From the NCBI RefSeq assembly GCF_000377505.1, contig NZ_KB898185.1, forward strand, positions 124,001 to 188,000: a stretch of 64,000 nt of DNA, read 5' to 3'. Below, one piece after another: positions 16,612 through 25,222 of the stretch. This DNA comes from Paenibacillus massiliensis 2301065 = DSM 16942 (GTDB lineage Bacteria; Bacillota; Bacilli; Paenibacillales; Paenibacillaceae). The stretch's first letter is position 1. Every line of letters starts with the position of its first letter. A program made the position numbers and the translations under genes. The notes beneath the pieces are model-generated. The model worked only from the letters and a program-made list of their open reading frames with translations, was not told where the DNA came from and did not search any database.

Positions 16612-17013
16612 TCAGTCTATCTGTCCTGAGGCATGGAGCTGCTCCAGAATCAACTGTGAAGCTGGAGAGACCCGATCACGATCCGCATATTGAAGCCAGG
16701 ACAGCTCGGCAATCTCCGAGTCAGGCTGTAGCTCACCAGTGTATTCTGCCGTGTAGCAGGTCATTCGGACAGGCGTTCCTCCAGATTTGCCATGGGCCTC
16801 TGCTTCGAAGGTGCCAACTAAAGCAACTGTCGCAGGTACAATGTGTACGGACAGTTCCTCCTGAATTTCCCTGATCAGAGCCTCTGCATCTGTCTCTCCT
16901 GGATCACGCTTGCCGCCAGGCAAATAAAAGATTTCCTTCCCTTGTGAACGGGCTCCTAGCACTCGCCGCCCCTCGATATGAATCCATGCAATTTTATCTA
17001 TAAATGCGCTCAC
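16612..17013 (-). CDS. Nudix hydrolase
   Basis: Hydrolase of nucleoside diphosphate-linked substrates. The Nudix box is complete (GGKRDPGETDAEALIREIQE then EL, about residues 34-56) with the G-x5-E-x7-RE-x2-EE pattern. The protein is 133 residues, a single domain of MutT-like type; the substrate cannot be predicted. GTG start overlaps the stop of the upstream YdcZ-type transporter gene by 4 bp, implying coupled translation. Confidence 0.88.
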   Translation of the reverse strand: MSAFIDKIAWIHIEGRRVLGARSQGKEIFYLPGGKRDPGETDAEALIREIQEELSVHIVPATVALVGTFEAEAHGKSGGTPVRMTCYTAEYTGELQPDSEIAELSWLQYADRDRVSPASQLILEQLHASGQID

Positions 17014-17513
17014 TGCACCTTCACTCCTTTCTGCTCACGAACCATTCGTAGCTGTTGCCGTACTCGTGCAGCATGCTGCAGATCTCCCAGCTTGAACACC
17101 AATATGCCGCCAATAATTACGATAACCCCTAGCAACTTGCTCCAGCTAAACGGAATCTTCTCCAGACCCATCCAGCCTAGAGAGTCCCATAATAGTGCCG
17201 TACCCAGCTGTGAGGTAACGACAATGGAGATGGCGAAGGTGGGGTCCAGTCTCTTCATTCCTTGTACCAGGCAGATGACGACTCCCACTCCAATAAGCCC
17301 ACTGAAAATATACCATAGCTTCATGTCCCCGATCTGGAACATCTTCGTCCCCTGAACGGCCAACCCTATTAGCAAAGATGCGGCAAAGCCCATACCGAGC
17401 ACAAGCGTCGTTGTGGCCCATGAGCTGTTGTGCTCATTAACCTTGCTGTTGAATACCGTCTGCATGCTTACCAAGATTCCAGCGATACACGCCAGTATGA
17501 TGCCTGTAATCAT
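17010..17513 (-). CDS. YdcZ-type (DUF606) DMT-superfamily membrane protein
   Basis: Membrane protein with five predicted hydrophobic helices in 167 residues, resembling half-size DMT transporters of the YdcZ/DUF606 type (starts MITGIILACIAGILVSMQTV, with the N-terminal helix followed by NSKVNEHNSSW). Ends in a basic cytoplasmic tail rich in Arg and Gln. A homologue of the same fold is encoded at 18350-18784; the two flank a Crp/Fnr regulator gene and may form a heteromeric transporter. Its stop overlaps the Nudix start. Confidence 0.85.
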   Translation of the reverse strand: MITGIILACIAGILVSMQTVFNSKVNEHNSSWATTTLVLGMGFAASLLIGLAVQGTKMFQIGDMKLWYIFSGLIGVGVVICLVQGMKRLDPTFAISIVVTSQLGTALLWDSLGWMGLEKIPFSWSKLLGVIVIIGGILVFKLGDLQHAARVRQQLRMVREQKGVKVQ

Positions 17514-17589
17514 AAATTCCTCCTGTCATTCACTACCACTATCAATCAGTACCGCCGCCTGCCCATTACTATCGCGGCCCATACTTCGT

Positions 17590-18285
17590 CTACGGCATGG
17601 ACCCGTTCACGATGGCTCTAAGGCCATCCAGGTCACGAATCCGTATACTCCCTCTTCCCCGCTCCACAAGCCCCTTACTGCAGAATTTCATAATGACCCT
17701 GTTCAAATGACGGTAGCTCGTTCCGATCAGGTTCGCTGTATCGGTCAGACTAATGGAGTCGAGATGGGCTACCCCTGCCATGTCCGATTCCTCCGTGCTC
17801 ACTGATAACAGATAGCTGGCCAGTCTGACCTCGACAGGATGCATCAGGTTGAAGCTTAGAAAATCTGATTTGACATAGAACTTCCTCGTAATAATGTCCA
17901 GGAGAAAATGTAGCAGTGGGGGGTGGTCATCTCCTACCTTACGCAGCCATGTATAGGGGATGCCGATCAGATCCACACTCGATACCGCCTCAACCGTATT
18001 AATGATCTCGATCTGCCGTACATACTCAATGTCGCCGATGACCTCTGGCGGTGTCTTGAACGAGACAATTAAGGACTGTCCCTCAGTCGAATTAGTGTAG
18101 ATCTTCACCTTGCCCTGAACGAGAACATACATCTGTTCAGCCCTCTGGCCCTGATAGCAAGCGACATCTCCAGGAGCAAGTCGATACAGGGTCAAGTAGG
18201 GACGCAGCGGTTCGTGGAACACCTTCTCCAGTTGATACTTCCGCAGATATTCATTCAGTTGCTCCATATTTTGTACTTCCCTCAT
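17590..18285 (-). CDS. Crp/Fnr-family regulator (YeiL-like)
   Basis: Regulator with an N-terminal cyclic-nucleotide-binding beta-roll (about residues 20-130; LAPGDVACYQGQRAEQMYVL and VQGKVKIYTN) and a C-terminal Crp helix-turn-helix (LTDTANLIGTSYRHLNRVIM). There are no clustered cysteines for an Fe-S cluster in the N-terminus. It resembles YeiL-type regulators that are linked to YdcZ-type transporters. A second start at the Met six codons in is equally possible. It lies between the two transporter genes; a perfect palindrome upstream of the first of them is its likely target. Confidence 0.85.
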   Translation of the reverse strand: MREVQNMEQLNEYLRKYQLEKVFHEPLRPYLTLYRLAPGDVACYQGQRAEQMYVLVQGKVKIYTNSTEGQSLIVSFKTPPEVIGDIEYVRQIEIINTVEAVSSVDLIGIPYTWLRKVGDDHPPLLHFLLDIITRKFYVKSDFLSFNLMHPVEVRLASYLLSVSTEESDMAGVAHLDSISLTDTANLIGTSYRHLNRVIMKFCSKGLVERGRGSIRIRDLDGLRAIVNGSMP

Positions 18286-18349
18286 TATGTCTGTACTTCC
18301 TTCATCTACGTCTGCCTCCGCCAGCTTTTATTCAGCCCGTAACTTTTCG

Positions 18350-18784
18350 CTACATCTTCAGTATCATAACACCTGCAATCATCATACCAATGCCAATAAA
18401 ATGCGCTGCTCCCATGCGGCGCTTCAGCACATCGAACCAGCCATTGCTATCGATCAGAAAGGCCATGCATAGCTGGGCAATCAACAACGCCGAGATCGTG
18501 AATGTAACCCCGATGCGCTGGATCGCCGTCACCTCACTGAAGATAATAATCGCGGCAAAGGCTCCTCCGATCAGATAGAGCGGCTTGACACTCCTCATGC
18601 CTTGCCACACCCCTTGCCAGTTACGCCCGCGTACGAATGCCAGAATCATCAAGGCCGCAACAAAGCCCGTGAACTGGGTTAGAGCAGCTGCCTGCCATGT
18701 TCCCATATCCTGACTAATACGTGCATTCGCCACACCCTGCAAGGTAATGAAGGCTCCAGCAAGTATTGCATAAATTATTCCCAT
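18350..18784 (-). CDS. YdcZ-type (DUF606) DMT-superfamily membrane protein
   Basis: Second half-size DMT membrane protein, 144 residues and about five hydrophobic segments (MGIIYAILAGAFITLQGVAN at the N-terminus, and ALLIAQLCMAFLIDSNGWF). It is related to the protein at 17010-17513, with the same Gln-containing first helix. Good ribosome site AAGGAGAG about 10 nt before the ATG. First gene of a minus-strand set (transporter, Crp regulator, transporter, Nudix). Transported substrate unknown. Confidence 0.85.
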   Translation of the reverse strand: MGIIYAILAGAFITLQGVANARISQDMGTWQAAALTQFTGFVAALMILAFVRGRNWQGVWQGMRSVKPLYLIGGAFAAIIIFSEVTAIQRIGVTFTISALLIAQLCMAFLIDSNGWFDVLKRRMGAAHFIGIGMMIAGVMILKM

Positions 18785-18846
18785 CTGTACTCTTCTCTCC
18801 TTACCTCAGTCTGTTCTAATTAAATGATACATCCTGAGCGGAGAAA

Positions 18847-18860
18847 AGGACATATGTCCT
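18847..18860. promoter_or_regulatory. Palindromic operator upstream of the YdcZ-type gene
   Basis: Perfect 14-bp palindrome AGGACATATGTCCT, about 63 bp upstream of the transporter ATG and just upstream of a possible -10 TATCAT, so it overlaps the expected -35 position. Suits a Crp/Fnr dimer; the neighbouring Crp-like protein is the natural candidate. Confidence 0.5.
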
Positions 18861-18878
18861 GAACTGTAAATGCCTCTA

Positions 18879-20003
18879 TCAGCTCTGGGCCGAGGCGGGC
18901 TTGGCTCCCTTGCCAAACTTCGACCTGATCGCATGTATAACGAGCAGCAGTAAGGGAATCAGAAATGCCGAGGTGAAGTTCCAATCCACCCAATAAGGCG
19001 GCATCGTCTTGACATAGAAAATGATCGTTGGTGACAGAATTTCAGACATGGCGAATATGACGAAGCCTAAAGGAAGTATGAGCAAATCATAATTTTTGAG
19101 CTTGCACAGTTGAGAGATCCCTACAGACAGAGCATAATGATAGAGGGCTGTCTTGAAATATGTTGAGATGACCCAGGTAACAGCCATTAAAGCTTCGATC
19201 CTTTGAAAAATATTCGCGATATTAATCTTCTGAGCCAAAATATAGGCCGCATAAAAGTGATGCTTGGAGAAATATAGCCCCAGCACCGTTAGCGACAGGA
19301 ACAGGATGAAATTGAGGGCAATCGCAGCGGTCAGGGTCGCAGTCAGCATATCCCGAGTCATATGAGGCTGCTTCTTCACCTTGGGCAAGACCATAAGAAA
19401 GACCATCATCTCACCGAACGGGTAGAATACGCCAAAAAAAGAAGCGTGCAGCAGGTTTTTAATTGAGGTGGTTGAAAGTACAGGATACAGCTTATCTATA
19501 TGAGCATCGGGCAGCAAGAGGATTAGCAACGTAGACAAAAACAGGGCAAACAGCGGAAACATGAGTTCAGCGGCGCGTCCGATCGTTTTCAAGCCCAGCT
19601 TGAGTCCATACACGATAATGATTACCGCCATGAAGCGAATCACATTCCCTGGGGTGCGCTCGTAAATTTGAGTACACATGAAATCTTCAATTTCCCGAAC
19701 GTAAACCGAGCCTAGCATTAAAAAGAAAAACAGGTAAAAGACGGATATGACACCTCCGAACCATTTTCCTGTAATTTTCATGGCACTCTCCACAAGCGTG
19801 AGCTCCGGGTACAGACGATAGAAGCGCAGCATCAGCCACAGAGCACCAAGACCAATTGGAATACTGATCAGACCAGCAATCCAGCCATCCTGGTTCGCAT
19901 AAGCCGTCATTACAGAGGGGTAGACAAGTCCCATATCACCAATGAGCACCAAAATGGCTAAAATGGTTAATTGTCGGTTGCTGAGTTCAGCTTTACTGCC
20001 CAT
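18879..20003 (-). CDS. Spore germination receptor B subunit (GerAB family)
   Basis: Integral membrane subunit of a germinant receptor, of the amino acid/polyamine permease-like fold; about 10-11 hydrophobic segments over 374 residues. The family signature near the N-terminus (LSNRQLTILAILVLIGDMG) and the interior VREIEDFMCTQIYERTPGNV fit GerAB/YndE proteins. The start at 20003 is taken because GGGTGG lies 5 nt upstream; a longer frame runs to 20060. Last gene of the operon. Acts in the inner spore membrane, where GerAB binds germinants. Confidence 0.93.
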   Translation of the reverse strand: MGSKAELSNRQLTILAILVLIGDMGLVYPSVMTAYANQDGWIAGLISIPIGLGALWLMLRFYRLYPELTLVESAMKITGKWFGGVISVFYLFFFLMLGSVYVREIEDFMCTQIYERTPGNVIRFMAVIIIVYGLKLGLKTIGRAAELMFPLFALFLSTLLILLLPDAHIDKLYPVLSTTSIKNLLHASFFGVFYPFGEMMVFLMVLPKVKKQPHMTRDMLTATLTAAIALNFILFLSLTVLGLYFSKHHFYAAYILAQKINIANIFQRIEALMAVTWVISTYFKTALYHYALSVGISQLCKLKNYDLLILPLGFVIFAMSEILSPTIIFYVKTMPPYWVDWNFTSAFLIPLLLLVIHAIRSKFGKGAKPASAQS

Positions 20004-20065
20004 ATGATCCACCCTTAGTGTTAAGATTTGTACTGCTGCCTGTCGTCTCTGTGCAAGCATGTCGT

Positions 20066-21274
20066 CTACGATTTGATTTCCTTGTAAAACGGGGTATCCA
20101 GTGTTCCGATCCGGTTAAACAATATATCGACCTTGTAGTGAACAGGAATGTGGACCAGATAGCGGTGTCCGTAGTTCGCGATCATCTGATACCAGGCTGA
20201 GGGACTGGATTTGTATATAGATTCCCCAAAACCGAAAATATCCAGCTGCTGCCCCTCCGACATGCGATCAACCGTTTGCTGCATAAGCGCCTGTACTTCT
20301 TCTTCGGTCTTGCGAGTCACATAGCGCATTGCTTCGTCCGTGCCCAGGTCCATAGCACTTTCCGAGCTCTGGATATTGAAGGTACCCTTGAGATGCAGGA
20401 AGATATGAGGAACGCCATGGATGATCTTCACATTGCGTTCAGTGTTGGAGAACACTGGCCCGACCGTAATCCGTTTACCGTCGGTTCCCCTGATGCTTCT
20501 GGTTGTCCTCTTAATCTGATTCATGATAAAGCTATAACCGACCGTCTCATTCTCATCCAGCCATTCGGTCAGCTGATCCTTGCGAAATACCGCGACATCC
20601 TGTAAATCCAACCGTGTCTTGGGCATTACACTCTGAACGTTGCTCTTCTCTCCCCCGGTCTTGGCATTTCCCTTCAGTCTTACTCCGGTTAGTACGGCAT
20701 CCTTACCGTTCGACACCAACGCTTCAATAAGCTCGTCAAGGGTGACCTTCGTCGTTTTCCCCGTCTTCTCCGATGCCTCATCGAGAGAATGAAACAGCTT
20801 GTTCGCCGGAATTTTATCCTGCTTGGTCAGCACATTCAGCACCTCGGCCGCACTGGCATCCCTTGCAACCACGATATAGAAATCCGGACGGATGCCGCTG
20901 CTGCGCTTCATGACATCCAGAATCGGCGTAATGCCTTCCCTTGCTACATCCTCGCCGATCACCAGTATGCGAATATGACCCATATAACATAACCTTGGTG
21001 ATCTTAGCGTAAACGTTGTAATGGAATGGTAGATGGATTCCACGGTGCTGATATATTCGGTAATAGGCATTGTGTAATTCCCGGGCTGATTCGTCATCTC
21101 CGAAGGAACAACTACCTGCATGGAGACCTTGTATTGATCCCCTGCCTTATCAATCCCCATCCCCATGACAAAGGCTAGTTCATTCAGTTCTCGTCTCTCC
21201 CAGCATCCACTCAGCGCAAGGGAGGCCAGCAGTATACATGTCATCATGATGATCCACTTGCGTGGACATGGCAT
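20066..21274 (-). CDS. Spore germination receptor C subunit (GerAC family), copy 2
   Basis: Lipoprotein subunit of the germinant receptor, 402 residues. Signal peptide with lipobox LALSGC (Cys about 24), immediately followed by the family signature WERRELNELAFVMGMGIDK. Domains N1, N2 and the C-terminal Ger(x)C region are all present (YIVVARDASAAEVLNVLT; YHYKVDILFNRIGTLD-like end). GGGAGGA 6 nt before the ATG. By eye about half of aligned positions match the GerC protein encoded at 21569-22801, so this is a duplicate within the operon. Confidence 0.93.
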   Translation of the reverse strand: MPCPRKWIIMMTCILLASLALSGCWERRELNELAFVMGMGIDKAGDQYKVSMQVVVPSEMTNQPGNYTMPITEYISTVESIYHSITTFTLRSPRLCYMGHIRILVIGEDVAREGITPILDVMKRSSGIRPDFYIVVARDASAAEVLNVLTKQDKIPANKLFHSLDEASEKTGKTTKVTLDELIEALVSNGKDAVLTGVRLKGNAKTGGEKSNVQSVMPKTRLDLQDVAVFRKDQLTEWLDENETVGYSFIMNQIKRTTRSIRGTDGKRITVGPVFSNTERNVKIIHGVPHIFLHLKGTFNIQSSESAMDLGTDEAMRYVTRKTEEEVQALMQQTVDRMSEGQQLDIFGFGESIYKSSPSAWYQMIANYGHRYLVHIPVHYKVDILFNRIGTLDTPFYKEIKS

Positions 21275-21307
21275 ACCTGATTCCTCCCTTTACAGATTTC
21301 ATGCAGC

Positions 21308-21553
21308 CTATAGGCCCACTGCCTTGAACAGCATATTCACCCAGGCATTGAGGGGAGTATATAACCACTTGATGATATAGAGCGGGCTTGGAAGGGAGAT
21401 GCCCATCACAACGCAGCTGCTCAGTACTATGCCAAAGAGCATGACGACTGTATATACAATGATGTCCCACACCCCTGATTCCTGCCGCAGCTTTTTCCAA
21501 TCAATCCAGATACACAAGGCTGCTACGAACAACACAAGACCAACAAGCAGCAT
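21308..21553 (-). CDS. Small membrane protein in the germination operon (81 aa)
   Basis: Short protein with two hydrophobic segments (MLLVGLVLFVAALCIWI at the N-terminus and WDIIVYTVVMLFGIVLSS), a cytoplasmic or loop basic stretch between them, and a hydrophobic tail. GGAG precedes the ATG by 7 nt. It lies 15 bp after one gerC gene and 33 bp before the other, so it is certainly co-transcribed. GerD-like or D-subunit-like small membrane proteins occur in some ger operons; whether this is such a D subunit is inference. Confidence 0.75.
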   Translation of the reverse strand: MLLVGLVLFVAALCIWIDWKKLRQESGVWDIIVYTVVMLFGIVLSSCVVMGISLPSPLYIIKWLYTPLNAWVNMLFKAVGL

Positions 21554-21568
21554 ACATGCGCTCCTTTC

Positions 21569-22801
21569 CTACTCCTTCACCTCACTGCGGAAGGACTTGT
21601 CCAGGGTACCTATACGAGTAATTCTGATTTTGGCCGAGAAATGTACCGGAATTTCCGCAAGGTAGTCGTCCCCGTACTTCCCCCTAAATTTGAACCAGGC
21701 CTGAGGATTGTGCTGATAGATCAGATGTCCGAAGCCCATGGCGTCTATATTGTATTTGGACAAAATACGATTGTAAGCCGTCTGCATCAGCTTCACCGTC
21801 TTCTCCTCTGCTTCCTTGGTAAGATAGTTCATTGCCTCGGTTGTACCGATGTCCATCTCGCTGGGCACATCCTGCACATTGGAAATGGTCTTGACTTTAA
21901 TGTAAATATGGGGTCGACCATCAATGAATTTCACCTCACGATCAGTCGATGTCCTCAGAGCCTCCATAATGATAGGACGGTCATCTGTTCCCATGACGAA
22001 TCCTGTATTTGTCACGACTTTATCAGTCATGTAGTTGTAGCCTATGGCTTCCTTTTCATCAAGCCAGCCCACCATTTTATCCTTCTGAAAGATAGCAATC
22101 CCGCGATAACGTAGCTTCGTCTTGGGCTCAACGCTCTCCACATTTGAATGCTCCATCCCCTCACCAACGCCGCCATCTATAATGACCCCCGTCAGAACTG
22201 GACTCAGCCCCCGGGCAAACAAATCTTCAATAATCTGATCCAATGTAGCTGTGGTTGTTGTTGCGGTTGCCTTGGAGGAGCGGTCCAGAGAATTAAAGAG
22301 CTTGTTCGCAGGGAGCTTTTCCAGCGGGGTCAACACACTAAGAATCTCTGCAGCCTGACTATCCCGGGCCACCATGACATAAAAATCCATACGAGGCTCC
22401 CGACTTCGCTTGAATACGTCCAACACCGGGGAAATACCCTCTCGCGCCAGCTCCTCTCCGATGATCAGTACCCGGATATGACCCAAATACGACTGTCTGG
22501 GGCTCATCAAGGTAAATTCCCTTAAGGCATCATAGACGTTATCTACCGTATTCTGATATATCGTTACAGGTGTGCTGTACCCCGAAGATTTCCCCGCCAC
22601 CTCGGAGGGAATTACCGCCTGCATGGATACATTGTACTTATCACCTAGCTTATCAATACCAACCCCTACGATAAACGCCAGCTCATTTAGCTCCTGGCGC
22701 TCCCAACAACCCGTCAGAAATAGGGATAAGGTTAAGGATAAAAACAGCATAGCTTGCCAACGCCAGGAGCTGATAGTTCGATGCCATAATTTCTGTTTCA
22801 T
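21569..22801 (-). CDS. Spore germination receptor C subunit (GerAC family), copy 1
   Basis: Lipoprotein of 410 residues. A long N-terminal basic region precedes the hydrophobic core and lipobox LFLTGC, followed by WERQELNELAFIVGVGIDK. The Ger(x)C domain organisation is complete (FYVMVARDSQAAEILSVLT; FSAKIRITRIGTLD near the C-terminus). Its ATG overlaps the stop of the A-subunit gene by 4 bp (ATGA), so the two are translationally coupled. It is a homologue of the second GerC in the same operon. Confidence 0.93.
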   Translation of the reverse strand: MKQKLWHRTISSWRWQAMLFLSLTLSLFLTGCWERQELNELAFIVGVGIDKLGDKYNVSMQAVIPSEVAGKSSGYSTPVTIYQNTVDNVYDALREFTLMSPRQSYLGHIRVLIIGEELAREGISPVLDVFKRSREPRMDFYVMVARDSQAAEILSVLTPLEKLPANKLFNSLDRSSKATATTTTATLDQIIEDLFARGLSPVLTGVIIDGGVGEGMEHSNVESVEPKTKLRYRGIAIFQKDKMVGWLDEKEAIGYNYMTDKVVTNTGFVMGTDDRPIIMEALRTSTDREVKFIDGRPHIYIKVKTISNVQDVPSEMDIGTTEAMNYLTKEAEEKTVKLMQTAYNRILSKYNIDAMGFGHLIYQHNPQAWFKFRGKYGDDYLAEIPVHFSAKIRITRIGTLDKSFRSEVKE

Positions 22802-24348
22802 TTGGCACCTCTTCGGTTCTTGTCGGATTGGCGGACAAGATTCTGCGGTTTGTTCTGCTTGGGGCGTGTCGTAAGCTTAGGCCAGCTGAAGCGGAATATG
22901 GAATCCTTCATATCCTCCTGTACATACGGTCCAAGCGGGCTAGTATAAGGCATGCCGAAGGAGCTCAGGGAAGCCAGGTGAAGCACAGTAATGAACACGC
23001 CGAACATAATGCCGTACAGCCCCATGAAGCCTGCCAGACCCATGAAGACGAATCGCAGCATTCGGACCGCGATCGACATACCCGTCTCCGGAATAACGAA
23101 GCTAGAGATGGCCGTAATCGATACAATAATTACCATGGCAGAAGAGACGAATCCGGCTTCCACAGCAGCCTGACCAATGACCAGCGTGCCGACAATTGAA
23201 ATGGCCTGTCCTACATTCTTCGGGATACGAACACCCGCCTCCCGCAAAATTTCATAGGTGACCTCCATCAGGATTGCCTCGATCATGGCTGGGAACGGCA
23301 CACGCTCGCGTTGAGCAGCTAGACTGATGACCAGATTTGTGGGGATCATCTCCTGATGGTAGGTGGTAATGGCCACATACAATGAGGGGGCTAGCAATGT
23401 GATCAGAAATGCCATAAAGCGAATTTGTCGCAGCAGTGTGGATATTCCCCATCGTTGATAGTAATCCTCAGCAGACTGAAAAAAGCTGATCATAAAAGAT
23501 GGCACCAGCAGCACAAAGGGGGTACCATCCACCATAATCGCAATTCTGCCCTCCAATACGCCGGCAGCAATGGTATCAGGACGATCACTGTTATACATCG
23601 TTGGAAAAGGCGTCATGGCTGTATCCTGAATGAACTCCTCAATATATCCGCTTTCGAGGATACTGTCCGTATCAATTTCACTTAACCGATCCCGTACCTC
23701 CTTAACAACCGACTCATTTGCAATATCATGCATATAGGCAATAGTCACATTGGTGTGGCTAACCTTACCGATTTTATAATTTTCCATCCACAGCTTGCTG
23801 TCCTTAATCCGTCTTCGAAGGAGGGCGGTATTGGTACGCAAATTCTCCGTGAATCCTTCCATGGGTCCTCGTACAACAGCCTGCGAGCTTGGCTCGCTCA
23901 CATTTCGATCCTTCCAGCCTGGAGCGCCTATTCGCAGACTATCATTCACACCATCCAGCAGGATAATAATATCCCCCGAGAGCAAGTTATCCAGAAGCTT
24001 GTTATATTCCCTTACATACTCTACATCAGCTGCGATAATCACTTGCCTTTTGAGATAGGCAAGCTTGTAGGTAGGTGTAGTTCCCTTCGTTTCTTCCATT
24101 TTCCCCGGATTCATCAAAGAGGTCAGCACGGATTGATGCAGTATCTGATTATCGACCAGGCCGTCAATATGCAACAGGGCGATCCGTGTCCCCTCATCCA
24201 GATCAAGGACACGAGTAATCAGATCAGGACTATTCCCGAGCGCGCCTTGAATATAAGACAAATTATCATCCAAGCCTTCAAATAAACCGATGTCATGTTG
24301 TGTAACCTGCTCGATCGAATCTCCTTTAGGCTGATCGTTGGTCCTCAT
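22798..24348 (-). CDS. Spore germination receptor A subunit (GerAA family)
   Basis: Large A subunit of a GerA-type germinant receptor, 516 residues. The N-terminal hydrophilic domain (about 1-290) contains LLHIDGLVDNQIL, GDIIILLDGVNDSLRIG and the family motif NVTIAYMHDIANESVVKEVR; the C-terminal half has about five membrane segments, with AIMVDGTPFVLLVPS and VAITTYHQEMIPTNLVISLA. Very complete. GGAGGGG lies 6 nt before the ATG. First gene of the operon, about 50 bp downstream of a sigma-G-like promoter, so expression is expected in the forespore. Confidence 0.95.
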   Translation of the reverse strand: MRTNDQPKGDSIEQVTQHDIGLFEGLDDNLSYIQGALGNSPDLITRVLDLDEGTRIALLHIDGLVDNQILHQSVLTSLMNPGKMEETKGTTPTYKLAYLKRQVIIAADVEYVREYNKLLDNLLSGDIIILLDGVNDSLRIGAPGWKDRNVSEPSSQAVVRGPMEGFTENLRTNTALLRRRIKDSKLWMENYKIGKVSHTNVTIAYMHDIANESVVKEVRDRLSEIDTDSILESGYIEEFIQDTAMTPFPTMYNSDRPDTIAAGVLEGRIAIMVDGTPFVLLVPSFMISFFQSAEDYYQRWGISTLLRQIRFMAFLITLLAPSLYVAITTYHQEMIPTNLVISLAAQRERVPFPAMIEAILMEVTYEILREAGVRIPKNVGQAISIVGTLVIGQAAVEAGFVSSAMVIIVSITAISSFVIPETGMSIAVRMLRFVFMGLAGFMGLYGIMFGVFITVLHLASLSSFGMPYTSPLGPYVQEDMKDSIFRFSWPKLTTRPKQNKPQNLVRQSDKNRRGAK

Positions 24349-24395
24349 GGAAGTCCCCTCCTTACTCTCCGGTCAGAATCAAATTTGCTCCCCCC

Positions 24396-24424
24396 TAGTA
24401 TGAGCACGAATTCCATAAATATGC
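24396..24424 (-). promoter_or_regulatory. Sigma-G-type promoter of the germination operon
   Basis: On the minus strand, GCATA (24420-24424), a 17-nt spacer, and CATACTA (24396-24402) match the forespore sigma-G consensus (-35 GHATR, -10 CATNHTA). It lies about 48-76 bp upstream of the A-subunit start. Confidence 0.7.
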
Positions 24425-24456
24425 CTGCATATCCAATTACGGAAAGCTATGAATAA

Positions 24457-24520
24457 CAAAAAAGCTGCTTCTCGCTGAATACTTGTCCCAGTAGACATTG
24501 TATTCAGCCAAAAACAGCTT
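24457..24520 (-). terminator. Intrinsic terminator of the toxin/immunity-like gene pair
   Basis: Extended stem: outer AAGCTG/CAGCTT, inner CTGAATAC/GTATTCAG, with a 17-nt loop; on the minus strand followed by six T. Isolates the pair from the germination operon. Confidence 0.8.
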
Positions 24521-24593
24521 CTTATGTAATTCGCAAAAAAAACCTTCATATTCTGAAGGCGTTGTGTCCTATAGTGGGTTGTACTTTTAAGAA

Positions 24594-25199
24594 TTAATAA
24601 AATCCTTTTAGCCAATCTTTGTATAAATAGTTCTCATAACCATCCTGCATGCCAAAGAAACGAAAACAGTAACCCTCTTTATACCGAGCAATTACCTGAT
24701 CAATTAATGAATCATTCTCGAATTGGATATAGCCTGTTAAATAAAGGACAATCAAGAATTCTTCAAAACGCAAATTACCTAGCACCATTTCTTCTTTGTC
24801 CATGCCGTGGAATACATAAATCTCCAGAGATAATAATTCAGAAATTCCAATTAACGTTGAGTTGATAACCCAGGCAAATTCGAGCGGTTCATGAATATCT
24901 TCGTCTCTATTTAGCTTAACCAGCTCCCTAATTCCTCTCTCGTCTTCAAATACGTATGCAGCTAATGCCTTATCAAAGCCAGCCTCAGGATCTCTGCGCA
25001 AATTAGAGAACCTCTCCAGATCGACCTTCTCTCCATAATACTTTTGCGTTAGTCGTTCGTGTATCTGTTCTAATGTGAATGGGTTCGGAATATCCAAAGT
25101 TAGATACTTTTCATACAATTTTTGAATATCAATCTCCAATTCGATCCCTCTTTCTTCAGTTATGATGATCATTTCTAGTTTTGGAGAGGAAATGAACAC
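24594..25199 (-). CDS. Hypothetical protein, possible immunity protein
   Basis: Not recognised. Acidic, soluble 201-residue protein with no signal peptide or membrane segment, rich in Glu, Leu and Tyr; the sequence reads as mostly alpha-helical (ISELLSLEIYVFHGMDKEE, FRFFGMQDGYENYLYKDW). It begins 24 bp after the stop of a secreted toxin-like protein and is followed by a strong terminator, the arrangement of a toxin and its immunity partner. The frame opens with GTG at 25199; an ATG nine codons in is equally possible and neither has a clear ribosome site. The immunity role is inference. Confidence 0.65.
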   Translation of the reverse strand: MFISSPKLEMIIITEERGIELEIDIQKLYEKYLTLDIPNPFTLEQIHERLTQKYYGEKVDLERFSNLRRDPEAGFDKALAAYVFEDERGIRELVKLNRDEDIHEPLEFAWVINSTLIGISELLSLEIYVFHGMDKEEMVLGNLRFEEFLIVLYLTGYIQFENDSLIDQVIARYKEGYCFRFFGMQDGYENYLYKDWLKGFY

Positions 25200-25222
25200 T
25201 AATCAATTCTATACAAGCAAAA

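Noticed and set aside
23728..24285. 185-codon open frame on the plus strand
   Set aside because: Antisense to gerAA, which is clearly real.
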